In this document: positions 41,401 to 52,449 of the stretch, in pieces
Numbering within the stretch: position 1 is the stretch's first letter
Layout of the letters: every line of letters starts with the position of its first letter
NCBI GenBank assembly: GCA_021613375.1
Contig: CM038715.1
Coordinates: forward strand, 3,267,378 to 3,331,377
Direction of reading: 5' to 3'
Origin: Megaleporinus macrocephalus
Taxonomy: Eukaryota; Chordata; Actinopteri; Characiformes; Anostomidae
DNA length: 64,000 nucleotides
Translations under genes and position numbers: made by a program
The notes under the pieces: generated by a model
Database searches by the model: none
Told to the model about the DNA's origin: nothing
Seen by the model: the letters and a program-made list of their open reading frames with translations, nothing else

Positions 41401-42200
41401 TAGGTCATTTTACATCTCTTAATTGTGAACCAAGCGCAACGACACACAGCTACTCAAGAAAACAACTGGGCAGTTAGTTGTCCAGTTATATATGGTCTTC
41501 TGAAATGGGAGGACCGTGTATAAAAAGGGTTTTGATACCTGTATGATCCACCCAATATAGATGTGAACATCCTCCAGCTAAAGTACAGAGCTGAAACAGA
41601 AAGCACTCATGAGTGAGATAACTGGAAGAAAAGATGTTCTATGTCCAGCAAGCTGGAGTAAAGAGCTTATAGAGGAAGGTTCAAGTGCTTCTCTACAATA
41701 TCCAACATCCACCTCACAGTCCTCCAACTTGTATCAAAGACTTGAACAGATTTGAGCTCACAGGACGGCATTTAATTAAGAACATACTAATGCCTCGCTT
41801 TCCAGCTTACTATCATTCACATCGACAGGATCTGGATGACATGTAAGCCTTGTGTTGGGCTGTTCTGTGTTGCATCATGTAATACAAACATGGAGCCTTC
41901 ATAAAACAGTGCTACTCAGTTCCCAGCCTACCCATCTGCAGTCAGGATTCTGGACTGCAGCTCCTGTAAGCATGCAAGTACACTGCACACACAACATCAG
42001 CCATGCTCTGCTTTTAATTAGAAAATCAACAAAGTGTATTATTTGATCAGACTGTATATCTGTATGTAACAGTGACTCTAGTTCTTGTCCATTTGTTGTT
42101 GAGACACTTTAATGTATACGTCTGCTCGTTTCTGAACCCTTAATGGACCTGGCAGAGCAATGGAGCAACAAAGACTCTCCGAGCACAAACGGGGTGACAC
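38400..42200. other. gene-free intergenic DNA
   Basis: AT-rich, with a poly-A/purine tract at 39320-39357 and a CA-rich stretch near 39450-39490. None of the frames here (39253-39552 and 41852-42046, for example) resembles a protein family. No transposon was identified with confidence. Confidence 0.6.
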
Positions 42201-42209
42201 TAAAAACTC

Positions 42210-42715
42210 ATCATACTACAACGGCATCTGATTTTCACAGCCCAGCGCACCGCGAATAAGCCTTTAACAGCCTTCTATCTGCTCCTTGTTTAAAACAAGG
42301 CAGTTGTTATGCCACAACCAGAGTTTGCCCCATCAGTTCATCTTCACTACTAATCCCCGCCATGGTCTCATTTGCTACGGCATCGTGCTGGAAATGGAGG
42401 AATCAGCAGCACATTTCACGTCTTCATATCAGGAAGAGCTCCGTGACATTACCCAACAGCAAATCTATCTGCTGCTTTATGTTCTGCATCTAATTGGATT
42501 TGGCAATAAATTACAGCAGTCCCGGGGATCCGTCACATCCTGCTTGGGTCCGGGGTGGCAGCCGGGCGGCCCAGCTTGTTATGATTCCTGAGCAGCAATT
42601 ATGGGTGATTTTTGACCAGAGCCAACGGGGCTGTGCAGGAGACACTGAGCGTACACGCCTAATGGCCCAACATTGATGGATTGAACATAATAAATGCGCT
42701 GCCTTAGTCGAGGTG
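42210..42715. promoter_or_regulatory. candidate conserved non-coding element about 10 kb downstream of pax2
   Basis: GC-moderate unique block with GCACCGCGAATAAGCC, CATCTAATTGGATTTGGC, AATAAATTACAGCAG and GCAATTATGGGTGATTTTTG. It is bounded on the right by a (GA)n array at 42731-42762. The overlapping frames at 42286-42591 and 42494-42676 have no family resemblance. Enhancer role inferred. Confidence 0.38.
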
Positions 42716-42726
42716 AGAGTGAAGGC

Positions 42727-42730
<4 letters not shown>

Positions 42731-42762
<32 letters not shown>
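42731..42762. repeat. (GA)n microsatellite
   Basis: About 16 AG units at the edge of an enhancer-like block. Confidence 0.9.
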
Positions 42763-42767
<5 letters not shown>

Positions 42768-42974
42768 AGGAAGATTTTTTTTATGCCATTAAAATAAAAA
42801 TGTACAATATAGACGTTCCAATTAAGACTAGCGGCTGCAGCATATCATAATAGCTATAGGACTACATAGAATACGGGGGTGGGTCAACTCAGAATCAAAC
42901 TAAATAACAGCTATTTTTGCCCTACAGTGTAATTCTTCATCTCGAATAATGTGATGACTCAATGCTGCTGTTAC

Positions 42975-43100
42975 ATTCATACACTGGTGTGCAAAGGTCA
43001 GAGATCCTTCAATTAATTCATTACCAGTCAAGATGGCCTTCAAGTACAAGTTGTTTATTTGTCGGTGTTGGAAAAAATAAACAGAATGTATGGTTCTTAA
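42975..43100 (+). mobile_element. possible left end of a Tc1/mariner-like element
   Basis: TACACTGGTGTGCAAAGGTC resembles the CAGTGGTATGCAAAAGTTTG terminus of a teleost Tc1-type family. The complement of that terminus occurs at 45690-45713 (CTCAAACTTTTGCATACCAC). The two could bound one composite 2.7-kb insertion, but the interior contains a LINE remnant and the case is weak. Confidence 0.35.
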
Positions 43101-43365
43101 TATGAGCATTCCTTTTAATAAGCAAAATCTACAAATAGGAACTTAATTCCATAATTAATCAGCAATTTCATGTTACTCTGATAACAATAATCAATAATAA
43201 TGCCTTAAAGGTGATCCTCGACTGAACAAGTTATTTTACCTGAACAAGCTGTGACATTCAAGGTGGAATGGAACATCTGCTCTAGGAATGTCATTTGATT
43301 ATGAAGCACTTGATTTATCATTTGATTTATATTATTTTATTTTATTTTAATTTATTTATATGTGC

Positions 43366-44070
43366 CTCCACCGGGTCCACTTTTCAGAAATACAACATTT
43401 CTCACTACCATTTCTTTTTATGCAGACGACACACAGTTGTCTCTACCTCTAAGCCCTGGGAATAAGTAAATATAGGTAGCTAAAAACTTCCCTCTGGTCT
43501 TGCCGACCTGAGGTCTGTTTGTTTCCAATTCATGGAGCCATGGTAAAAATCTTGGGGCCGTTCTTAATTCATCTCTCAAATCTATTAAACGAGTTGTTTT
43601 CAGCAGCTGAATTATATTTTTAAATAGATTTCAGGATCTGGAAATAGGTTTACATGCTTTTATTACAAAGAAACTTTGTTATTGTAATCATTTCTGTTGG
43701 GAAGAGAACCAGTCCTCAATGTCCTGTCTGCCAGGCTCTTTACTGGTGTAAGAAATAGAGGCAGCATCTCACCTGTCACTGCGTCTCTACATTGGCTTCC
43801 TGTCAAATACAGAATTGATTTTATAATAGTATATTTTGTTTTCTAGGCATTACATGGTCTGGCTCTACAGTATATAAATTTAATATGTTTAGTTTGTTCT
43901 CATTAGGTACTGATCCTCCTGCATTCTTGATTAAAATTTAAGGGGGATTTCAGAAGTTGCTCCTAGATTGTGGAATAGTTTACCTATGAATGAGACTGGC
44001 TTCAACCATTGCTGAATTTAAATCTTGCTTTTTTCCTTGGCCTATAACTGTGCTCAAATTGAGTAAGTAT
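43366..44070 (+). pseudogene. decayed LINE reverse transcriptase fragment
   Basis: Translation across frameshifts shows FYADDTQLSLPLSPG, with the YADD catalytic motif of the reverse transcriptase palm (43418-43463). Then come ILGPF-like text, a SLHWLPVKYRID segment near 43790-43820, ALHGLALQYI, and a terminal STIAEFKSC-like string near 44000-44030. This order is the C-terminal half of ORF2 of the L2/CR1-type LINEs common in fish. Multiple stops, frameshifts and an internal deletion mean it cannot be active. Confidence 0.8.
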
Positions 44071-44194
44071 ATCTCAAATAAAATTAATTTAATTTAGCAG
44101 TTTTTCATTTATTTTCCATGCTTGTCTTTACTATGTGCTTTCTAGATTTTATAGATGGGTACTTTGAACAAGCAGCTGGACAAGTGATCTGAGG

Positions 44195-44260
44195 TGCCAG
44201 ATAGCAACTGCTGCACAATTTAAGGTGGAATGGAGAAATTCAAACAAGAAGTGGTGAACA
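44195..44260 (+). repeat. copy of a CTGCAC-TTTAAGGTGG repeat
   Basis: AACTGCTGCACAATTTAAGG followed by TGGAATGG parallels three tandem copies in the 54 kb element and one inverted copy near 56065. The family name is not known to me. Confidence 0.45.
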
Positions 44261-45474
44261 AGCTGGATCAGCCAACAACAGAGCAGTTCCAGTGATTAGC
44301 CTTAAGCTTCCACATGACTCTAGCGGCCTCTTTGCAAAGGTAGTTCTGTGACTATGGTCAGAGACTGTTGCCGCTCAGTGTAGGAAGGGGAATCTGCATG
44401 GCTCATGTTTTGTGATCCAGGCTGCCCACAAAACTGACTTTATGCGAGCACTCACTCAGAAGAGCATCCAGCAGTGAACGCAGGCTGAGGGTTCTTATAT
44501 ATTACCAGTAGCAGCAACACATATACTCTCCAATTCCACATTTGATAGATTTTACAATGACCAGCATGGTAAAAAAAAATATTTGAAATGTGTCACCAGT
44601 GAGACATTAGAAAAAAAGATTACTTAAAAATGAAGCAAAAAAAAACTTTATTAAATATTGATCTAAAATGAGTGACCCAGTGACCCCGCAATGCTGAGAG
44701 CTGAGAAAAGGAGTTTCCTCACAAAGCTGGTCAGCTGGTACAGACACTGAGCTCACTAACAAACACTTCTGCTGTTACACTGGTACACTTGAAGTGAGTT
44801 TTACTTGAAGTGAGAAGATATAAACATTTCATTAAGTTGTTTTTTATCTTCTGATTTTATTTTCTAACAGAAGATAGAAAATTGTACTATAGAACCTTAC
44901 ACAAGTGTATTTCAAATAAATTAAACACACACACACTGCAGCTACAAACAATCAGTCACGTTCATCTAACGTTGTGGGAGTGTTTCACACAGAAACACAA
45001 CAGTGTGGTGCTCTGTCAGCTCTGCACAGTGGAGATGATCACAACAGTACAACTGCTATACATGAGACCTTGAAGATCAAACATCCCGTAGAGCTTCATC
45101 AACACAGCAGCAGGACAGCACCTGTTTACCTGTTTATCTGATCTTATAGATTATTTATAGATTATTAACACGCGTATCATGTTTCTTTCAGTAGTAGTTT
45201 TCTGTTATTTTCTCTTATTTTATTCTCTCTGCTCGACTGTGACGCTGCAGTAACAGATTACTAGTACGTGGGTTAAGCTGCCGCTACGTCTACACTCTGT
45301 GCTGTGAGCTTCAACCAAACATGAAATAACTGAAACTCTAGTTCAGCCACCTGATTGGTTTGGGGTGATGCTATTCTCATTTTCATTGGCTGTTTGTGTT
45401 GTCTCTTAAAACATGGATGGAACTTAATTCTATCAACTTTTTATCGACTACGTCTAATAGTTCTATCGAGGAAA

Positions 45475-45520
45475 CGTTATTTTGCGATAATTATCGTTTT
45501 ATAGCACAGCCCTACATACT
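45475..45520 (-). repeat. possible hAT terminus
   Basis: On the minus strand, TAGGGCTGTGCTATAAAACG then ATAATTATCG resembles the end of an abundant teleost hAT family. No partner end was found. Confidence 0.3.
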
Positions 45521-45926
45521 CTATAAAATATGAGACGATACGCTGATACATGATACACAGCTGGTCTCTGATTATGTGGGGACATAACTTTTGCACATAT
45601 GCATTAAGAAATGAAGTGCAGTTAATGAGCAGGACTGTGCTCTCTGGATATGTTAACTTATTTTCAACGCAACATGTAATTTAATTAGCGTGCTCAAACT
45701 TTTGCATACCACTGCATCTGCCTGCTACTACACGAATTACAATAAATACAATAAACATAATACCCATAAAGAGGACTTACAGAGCATTTATTCCCTATTT
45801 AACAATTCTTTTTATTTATTATTTATTATTATTTCCCTTCATTTGAATCCATCTTCGTCTAATGATGCGTTGGCAGCACTGTAACTAAATATGGTCAGGC
45901 AAATGAAGCTTACTGACAGGGAAGAG

Positions 45927-45930
<4 letters not shown>

Positions 45931-45967
<37 letters not shown>
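45931..45967. repeat. (GA)n microsatellite
   Basis: About 18 GA units immediately left of a unique enhancer-like block. Confidence 0.92.
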
Positions 45968-45970
<3 letters not shown>

Positions 45971-45989
45971 GAGAGACTTCTAACTGTGC

Positions 45990-46165
45990 CAGGGTTCTGG
46001 ACAATCCTGCTGAAGCCAGCCCTCGTTGCCCATCGCTGTTAAATAATCGGCCCTAATGGCTATTGTGTGATACATGATGCAATTAAAGGCTAATGTTTAG
46101 TGCGAATGTAATTATATCAGACAATCTGATTGGCATTCAGGGCTTCATGTTTCTATATCACGCTG
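45990..46165. promoter_or_regulatory. candidate conserved non-coding element about 14 kb downstream of pax2
   Basis: Unique text: GCTGTTAAATAATCGGCCC, TAATGGCTATTGTGTG, GATGCAATTAAAGGC, GAATGTAATTATATCAGAC, AATCTGATTGGCATTC. It includes several homeodomain cores and an ACAAT/ATTGT SOX-type core. It is flanked by GA arrays on both sides. Enhancer role inferred. Confidence 0.4.
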
Positions 46166-46266
46166 CCCTAACAGTCCAATCAAACGCAGCACTCTGCAGT
46201 TCATAAATCCACTCTGTCAAAGAAGAGATGTTTACTTCAGGACCACGTCCCACATGCACCACACAC

Positions 46267-46525
46267 AACGAGAGAGAGAGAGACACACAGACAGAAACAG
46301 ATACAAAGAGAGAGAGAGGAAAATGATAGAACCACATACAGAGAGGAAGACAACGTGAAAAGAGCAAGGGAGAGACTACCGAAGAGAAAGAGAGAGAGAG
46401 AGACAGAAATGAAGGAGAGAAGAGAGGAAAAAAGAGAGATGGAGGACAAGGAAAGAGAGAAATCAGAGAATGAAAGAAGAGGGAGGGAGAGAGAGAGAGT
46501 GAGAAAAAGAGAGAGGGTCTCTCTC
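46267..46525. repeat. purine-rich (GA)n and AGAGAA tract
   Basis: About 250 bp of almost pure purine on the + strand with interrupted GA repeats. Frames through it give Arg/Glu or Ser/Leu low-complexity strings and are not genes. Confidence 0.85.
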
Positions 46526-46594
46526 TATATGAGACTCTTCCCCTCTGTACCCCTCTCCTCTCTCCTGGTGCCCCTCCCCCACCCCTCTACCCCA

Positions 46595-46720
46595 TCACTG
46601 TCAGGGTAAACTCATGATGAATTGCCCTGTCAACAGAATTCATTCAGGGACCAATTAATCCAGCAGAAATGAACTAGAGCCATCAGACACGGAAAAACTC
46701 CACGCAGAGCAGAAACACTG
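46595..46720. promoter_or_regulatory. candidate conserved non-coding element between GA arrays
   Basis: Unique block with AACTCATGATGAATTGCCC, GAATTCATTCAGGGACC and AATTAATCCAGCAG, bounded by purine arrays. A second unique stretch continues at 46905-47200. Function inferred only. Confidence 0.3.
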
Positions 46721-46754
46721 CTTTTTATGGGAGAGAGCAAGAGAGAGGGGTGCA

Positions 46755-46758
<4 letters not shown>

Positions 46759-46803
<45 letters not shown>

Positions 46804-46868
46804 AAGGAGCAGCAGAGAGAATGCAAAAATAGCACTCTTTATTGGAGAAAGGGAACGGATGGAGGATA

Positions 46869-46894
<26 letters not shown>
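46759..46894. repeat. two (GA)n arrays
   Basis: GA arrays at 46759-46800 and 46868-46894 flanking about 65 bp of unique DNA. Confidence 0.9.
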
Positions 46895-46899
<5 letters not shown>

Positions 46900-47299
46900 G
46901 AAAAACAAAAGTGCTCCAGTGAAGTGCCTGTGTCTGGGGACTGCAGTGAAAGTTAGCCTGACAGGAATTGGTCATTTAATGCTTTGGTGCTCTGAAGACA
47001 GGTCCTGTCATAGCGGCCAGTACTGCAGAAATCCCCTGGTAGCCCGTTTATTAATTATACTGAAGAGTGAGGGGGCATCCCACTGTCTAACTCCAATTCC
47101 TGTCAACCCCATCTGCTGTCATTTCCCCTCTATAAACACTTCCTTTAGCACCACTCCACAGCTAATAGAACAGAGCCCAGACACATCCACCGCACAGAAA
47201 CGAGAGTGTTTTTTATTTAAAAGAAAAACTCACAGCTGCCAGGCCCTTCGTCTGAAACTAGGGTCCACCCCCTACCCCAGACACGCCATGACATAGCAA

Positions 47300-48380
47300 C
47301 ATGAAAAATTCTCCTTTTCTTAATGATTCTAGAGTATTGTTGAATAGAACTGATGAAAACGAATATTATAATAACTTCAAACATACAGTCATGGGCAGCC
47401 ATCTTTATAAAATTCCATGTTTTATTTTATTTTCTAAGCAAAAATAAGTTTATACATCCTTTACAGAGAACACACTAATGTACCTTTCAATACACAGATA
47501 CTGTTACTTTGATCAATTTTACATACTGAGGAAAAATAGCAGTCTGTGTGAACGTTTTATATCTTTTTCTGGCTTTTTTTTTAAAGCTAAAATGTCAAAC
47601 TGAGCAAATAAATGTCATTTTTGGAAAACAATTTGTAGAAAATGTTAATATTTAAGATTGACTATATATGGAAGTTATAAGATTTGACCTAATTTTGTAT
47701 TAACGAAGCTGAATCAATGCTTCCTGAGGACGTTTCAAACCCAGTGTAATGCTTTTCAACAGAATATTTTTTCTTCTTCTTCTCATTTTTCCTTAAAGAA
47801 CACAGAAACAGTTCAGTTTATAATCCAGATTTTCACACAGTAGACGTAGACTATCTATTTTTTCTGTTTTTCAATTTCTCCAATTTTTGCATTTGTCACA
47901 GTTAAATGTTTCAGATCACTATTATTATTATTAGACCAAAAAAAATAAATACACACATTTCTTAAAGGTAAAATGCTGTTCAGATCTACCTGTGAGAAGT
48001 AATTGCGCCCTTAGCTACTGAATTAAACAGCTAAACAAATTCAATTGACTATTCAGTTACATTTCATTAACCACACGCAGGCACGGTTACTGTGAGTCCT
48101 GTTGAATCTAAACATCAGTTAAAAAGACCCTGTCTGGCAAAGCGACGCAGCTAGAAGGTTTAAAAACAGCACATTATGTTCCTTTTGAATGAGATTCAAA
48201 CAGAGATACGAAACAGGCTAAATAATTAAAATCTACAGTCTTACAAAGCCTTTTTCACCAAGAGCGCATCAACGACCTATCCTGGAGGCCACAAAAGAAC
48301 CTAGACCAACATCTAAAGAACGTTAGGCCCTCACTTGTACCACCTGCGCAGCTTCTCTCCTTTTAGTTCATTCTGTTTAT
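47300..48380. other. gene-free intergenic DNA
   Basis: AT-rich, with no frames, transposon ends or long tandem repeats that I recognise. Confidence 0.6.
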
Positions 48381-48382
48381 AA

Positions 48383-50759
48383 TCAGATCTGCCAGCTACA
48401 CTCTAAACACTTCTCAGCTTTCAAGTTCAAGTTTATTTCTCATCCTCTATACTAACCCAAACCAGAACTAACTCAGTCTCTGTACTAACCCAAACCAGAA
48501 CTAACTCAGTCTCTGTACTAACCCAAACCAGAACTAACTCAGTCTCTGTACTAACCCAAACCAGAACTAACTCTGTCTCTGTACTAACCCAAACCAGAAC
48601 TAACTCAGTCTCTGTACTAACCCAAACCAGAACTAACTCTGTCTCTGTACTAACTCAAACCAGAACTAACTCAGTCTCTGTACTAACCCAAACCAGAACT
48701 AACTCTGTCTCTGTACTAACCCAAACCAGAACTAACTCAGTCTCTGTACTAACCCAAACCAGAACTAACTCAGTCTCTGTACTAACCCAAACCAGAACTA
48801 ACTGTCTCTGTACTAACCCAAACCAGAACTAACTCAGTCTCTGTACTAACCCAAACCAGAACTAACTCTGTCTCTGTACTAACCCAAACCAGAACTAACT
48901 GTCTCTGTACTAACCCAAACCAGAACTAACTCTGTCTCTGTACTAACCCAAACCAGAACTAACTCAGTCTCTGTACTAACTCAAACCAGAACTAACTCAG
49001 TCTCTGTACTAACCTAAACCAGAACTAACTGTCTCTGTACTAACCCAAACCAGAACTAACTCTGTCTCTGTACTAACCCAAACCAGAACTAACTCAGTCT
49101 CTGTACTAACCTAAACCAGAACTAACTCTGTCTCTGTACTAACCCAAACCAGAACTAACTCTGTCTCTGTACTAACCCAAACCAGAACTAACTCAGTCTC
49201 TGTACTAACCCAAACCAGAACTAACTCAGTCTCTGTACTAACCTAAACCAGAACTAACTCTGTCTCTGTACTAACTCAAACCAGAACTAACTCTGTCTCT
49301 GTACTAACCCAAACCAGAACTAACTCTGTCTCTGTACTAACCTAAACCAGAACTAACTCTGTCTCTGTACTAACCCAAACCAGAACTAACTCAGTCTCTG
49401 TACTAACCTAAAGCAGAACTAACTCTGTCTCTGTACTAACCCAAACCAGAACTAACTCTGTCTCTGTACTAACCCAAACCACAACTAACTCAGTCTCTGT
49501 ACTAACACAAACCAGAACTAACTGTGTCTGTACTAACCCAAACCAGAACTAACTCTGTGTCTGTACTAACCCAAACCAGAACTAACTCTGTCTCTGTACT
49601 AACCCAAACCAGAACTAACTCAGTCTCTGTACTAACCTAAACCAGAACTAACTCTGTCTCTGTACTAACCCAAACCAGAACTAACTCAGTCTCTGTACTA
49701 ACCTAAACCAGAACTAACTCTGTCTCTGTACTAACCCAAACCAGAACTAACTCTGTCTCTGTACTAACCCAAACCACAACTAACTCAGTCTCTGTACTAA
49801 CCCAAACCAGAACTAACTCTGTCTCTGTACTAACCCAAACCAGAACTAACTCTGTCTCTGTACTAACCCAAACCAGAACTAACTCTGTCTCTGTACTAAC
49901 CTAAACCAGAACTAACTCTGTCTCTGTACTAACACAAACCAGAACTAACTCTGTCTCTGTACTAACCCAAACCAGAACTAACTCAGTCTCTGTACTAACT
50001 CAAACCAGAACTAACTCTGTCTCTGTACTAACACAAACCAGAACTAACTCTGTCTCTGTACTAACCTAAACCAGACCTAACTCTGTCTCTGTACTAACAC
50101 AAACCAGAACTAACTCTGTGTCTGTACTAACCTAAACCAGAACTAACTCTGTCTCTGTACTAACACAAACCAGAACTAACTCTGTCTCTGTACTAACCTA
50201 AACCAGACCTAACTCTGTCTCTGTACTAACACAAACCAGAACTAACTCTGTGTCTGTACTAACCTAAACCAGAACTAACTCTGTCTCTGTACTAACCCAA
50301 ACCAGAACTAACTCTGTGTCTTTTCTCTTTCCGAGGTAATAACTGCCCACCTGTCCCCCCGAATACTGTAAAGGACTGACCACCAGGGCCCCCCGTCACC
50401 CAGCACCAACCAGTTCTCCTCTCCATTCGTGTTATTTGCTCCATCCTCGACTGCATCACTGTATCATCCACCTGATGTAGCACCTGTACAGCTTCTAAAG
50501 CTCTTACCTTCAGACTCAACTTTAGTTTAATAAATTGTAAATACTGTTTGATCAGAGGAGGAGGGGTCTCTGCTTGTGAGTCTGGTTTCTCCCAACGTTT
50601 CTTCCTCCAGTTGAGGGAGTTGTTGTTGCCACCGTCGCCTCTGGTTCACTCACAGTGGATAAAGTGTTGTGATTTCATGTTTTCAGGCTTTTAAACTCGG
50701 TAAAGCTGCTTGGTGACAACATTGTTGTAAAAAGTGCTACACAAATAAACTTGACTCAG
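48383..50759 (+). mobile_element. retroelement 3' region with a huge internal minisatellite
   Basis: Left flank AGATCTGCCAGCTACACTC and right part (AAGGACTGACCACCAGGGC, ACTGTTTGATCAGAGGAGGA, GTTTCTTCCTCCAG, GTAAAGCTGCTTGGTGACAA, CACAAATAAACTTGACT) both parallel the shorter copy at 56397-57083. In that copy the two parts are separated by only about 70 bp; here by about 1.9 kb of 33-bp repeats. The right end is the typical 3' tail of a teleost non-LTR element. No coding frame remains. Confidence 0.7.
48446..50320. repeat. 33-bp minisatellite
   Basis: Roughly 57 tandem copies of ACTAACCCAAACCAGAACTA joined to ACTCTGTCTCTGT. Variants include CTCAGTCTC for CTCTGTCTC, CCTAAACC, ACACAAACC, and 31-bp units lacking CT. 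The homologous place in the 56.4 kb copy reads CAACTAACTCTCTCTTTAC, a plausible seed for the unit. Confidence 0.95.
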
Positions 50760-50763
50760 TTAA

Positions 50764-51288
50764 GATCAATGTACATGATTCCACAGTAAGAAAGACTCTG
50801 GACAGAAACGGCATCCATGGGAAAGCTGCATGGTGCAAACCACTGCTAGCCGTAAGCTTTTTGCTGTAATACTCTGTGGAAGGTGTGATGGTCTGGGTGG
50901 CTTTACTTCTGTAAGTCCAGCAGTCAGGTTGGGACTCTAAGCTTAAGTGCAGTTGAGATATACAGTAGATCATTGATCAGAATCAAGTTCACCTCTAAAT
51001 CATTCAAATTAAAACAAAATTAAGGTTTTGGAGAGCCGAAGTATTGACCTAAATCTCATTAAGATGTTGTGCTCAAAAAGCCTCCAGTGTGTATTTAAAT
51101 TAAGATAATTCTGCATAGAAAAGTGGCTTATCACAAATTATCACAAACATTACTGTCAAAGGTGGCACAACCAGTTCACATGGGTGATTTGGGTTTTGAA
51201 TAAATCTTTTATATTAACATCAGCGGAATGATCTGAAATATTTATAGAATAAATCAAGTGAGGAGCAAATCCTTTTTCACTGCATTGT
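50764..51288 (+). mobile_element. internally deleted Tc1-like transposon remnant
   Basis: CAATGTACATGATTCCACAG, AGAAAGACTCTGGACAG, GGCATCCATGGGAAAGC and GCAAACCACTGCTAGCC match the helix-turn-helix to catalytic-domain junction of Tc1 transposase (KTLDRNGIHGK, KPLL). GGTGTGATGGTCTGGG is the VMVWG block. A later part matches the C-terminal coding end, and GGAGCAAATCCTTTTTCACT resembles the terminal repeat. Much of the interior is missing, so it is inactive. It begins directly after a retroelement tail. Confidence 0.75.
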
Positions 51289-51299
51289 GTCAATACTGC

Positions 51300-52336
51300 C
51301 ACAACCAATACCAGCATAGAGGCACAGACTACAATACAATTAGCTTAATCAAAGGCTTTTGTTTATTGATTCTATTATCCAATAGGCTTTTATTTTGGTA
51401 TTTCTAATCTTTAATCACATTTATTTCCAATGAGGATAATAAACTCAGCTCAGAATCCCACATCACCTTGAGTCCTCCAGTGGACTCTGATTCAGTTTGA
51501 GCACATTTCTAAAGACGTGACCTGAAGCAGGGTCATACTCTGGAGCACTAACCAGGTCACAGTGGTGTGTGTGTGTTTACTCCTTCCATATGGTCAACGC
51601 CAGCGAGTACGAAACACAATACAGCTGCACCCCAGCACTGCTGCCAAAAGTTACTGTAGATCCGGCCCATTGTGCCAGAGTTGATCAGCAGGTGAATATT
51701 TCATAAGTTCTTTTCTCTTCATGGCAATCGACACTGGGCAGAGCGGGGGCTGGCAGCTGGGAGACAGAAGATCGAGGCAGGTATTCCCTTACCTGGAGGA
51801 GAGGATGGGGCTGCAACCCAAGGCCACATGGACACGTCGTTACATACTGTTATTGCAACATATCGATGCTGACACATCAAAATCCCAAAGCTTCTCAAAC
51901 AGCTGCTCTTTACATCGCAAGAGCAATTAATGGCGGACAGACAGACAGAAACGGCCCAAAGCCACTTACAATAAACATCTTTCACTAGCAGTGTCAGTGC
52001 TAACATGATAAATTAACATGATTAATTATTAACTGCTCTAATTTTTCGGAACCCTGCTGTAGTCCTGTTGTTCAAATACAGTTTTTAAAGGGTCCATAGC
52101 ATGATGTAAGCTTCAAAACATTCTTTCCACCATGGACTTCCACAAAAAATAAGCTCCAAATTAATTGCTTTTGTGATCATAATCCAGTTTATTTACTTAC
52201 CCACCTAATCAGCCCACAGCAATGTAGCTCCACCCATCAATGCGAAAGTTATATGCATGTTTCAGACTGTACTGCTTTTCGAATAAGGCACAACACGGAC
52301 AGTGATCAGAACAGAGATCATTTACATATATTACTC
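51300..52336. other. gene-free intergenic DNA
   Basis: Unique to AT-rich sequence, with no frame or repeat recognised. The short frames on both strands at 51719-52006 overlap one another and have no family resemblance. Confidence 0.55.
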
Positions 52337-52449
52337 TTAAAGGCACAGTATATGATTTCAACTCACTTTTCGTTAAAGACAGCAATTATCTCCTCACGCT
52401 CTGCTAGCTGTTCGCGCTGTACACACTGGAAAAATCCGGTGTTGGTACA

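Noticed and set aside
42286..42676. Two overlapping + strand frames downstream of pax2
   Set aside because: They overlap in different phases without family resemblance; the unique sequence is better explained as a non-coding element.
42975..45713. Single 2.7-kb Tc1-type transposon bounded by CACTGGTGTGCAAA and TTTGCATACCACTG
   Set aside because: The ends are similar but diverged, the interior contains a LINE remnant and no transposase text, so I list only a possible terminus.
46355..47296. Arg/Glu-rich + strand frames and Ser/Leu-rich minus-strand frames
   Set aside because: Translations of GA microsatellites.
48446..50320. CRISPR-like or satellite-centromere array
   Set aside because: Tandem 33-bp units without spacers inside an interspersed element; too short and isolated for a centromere.
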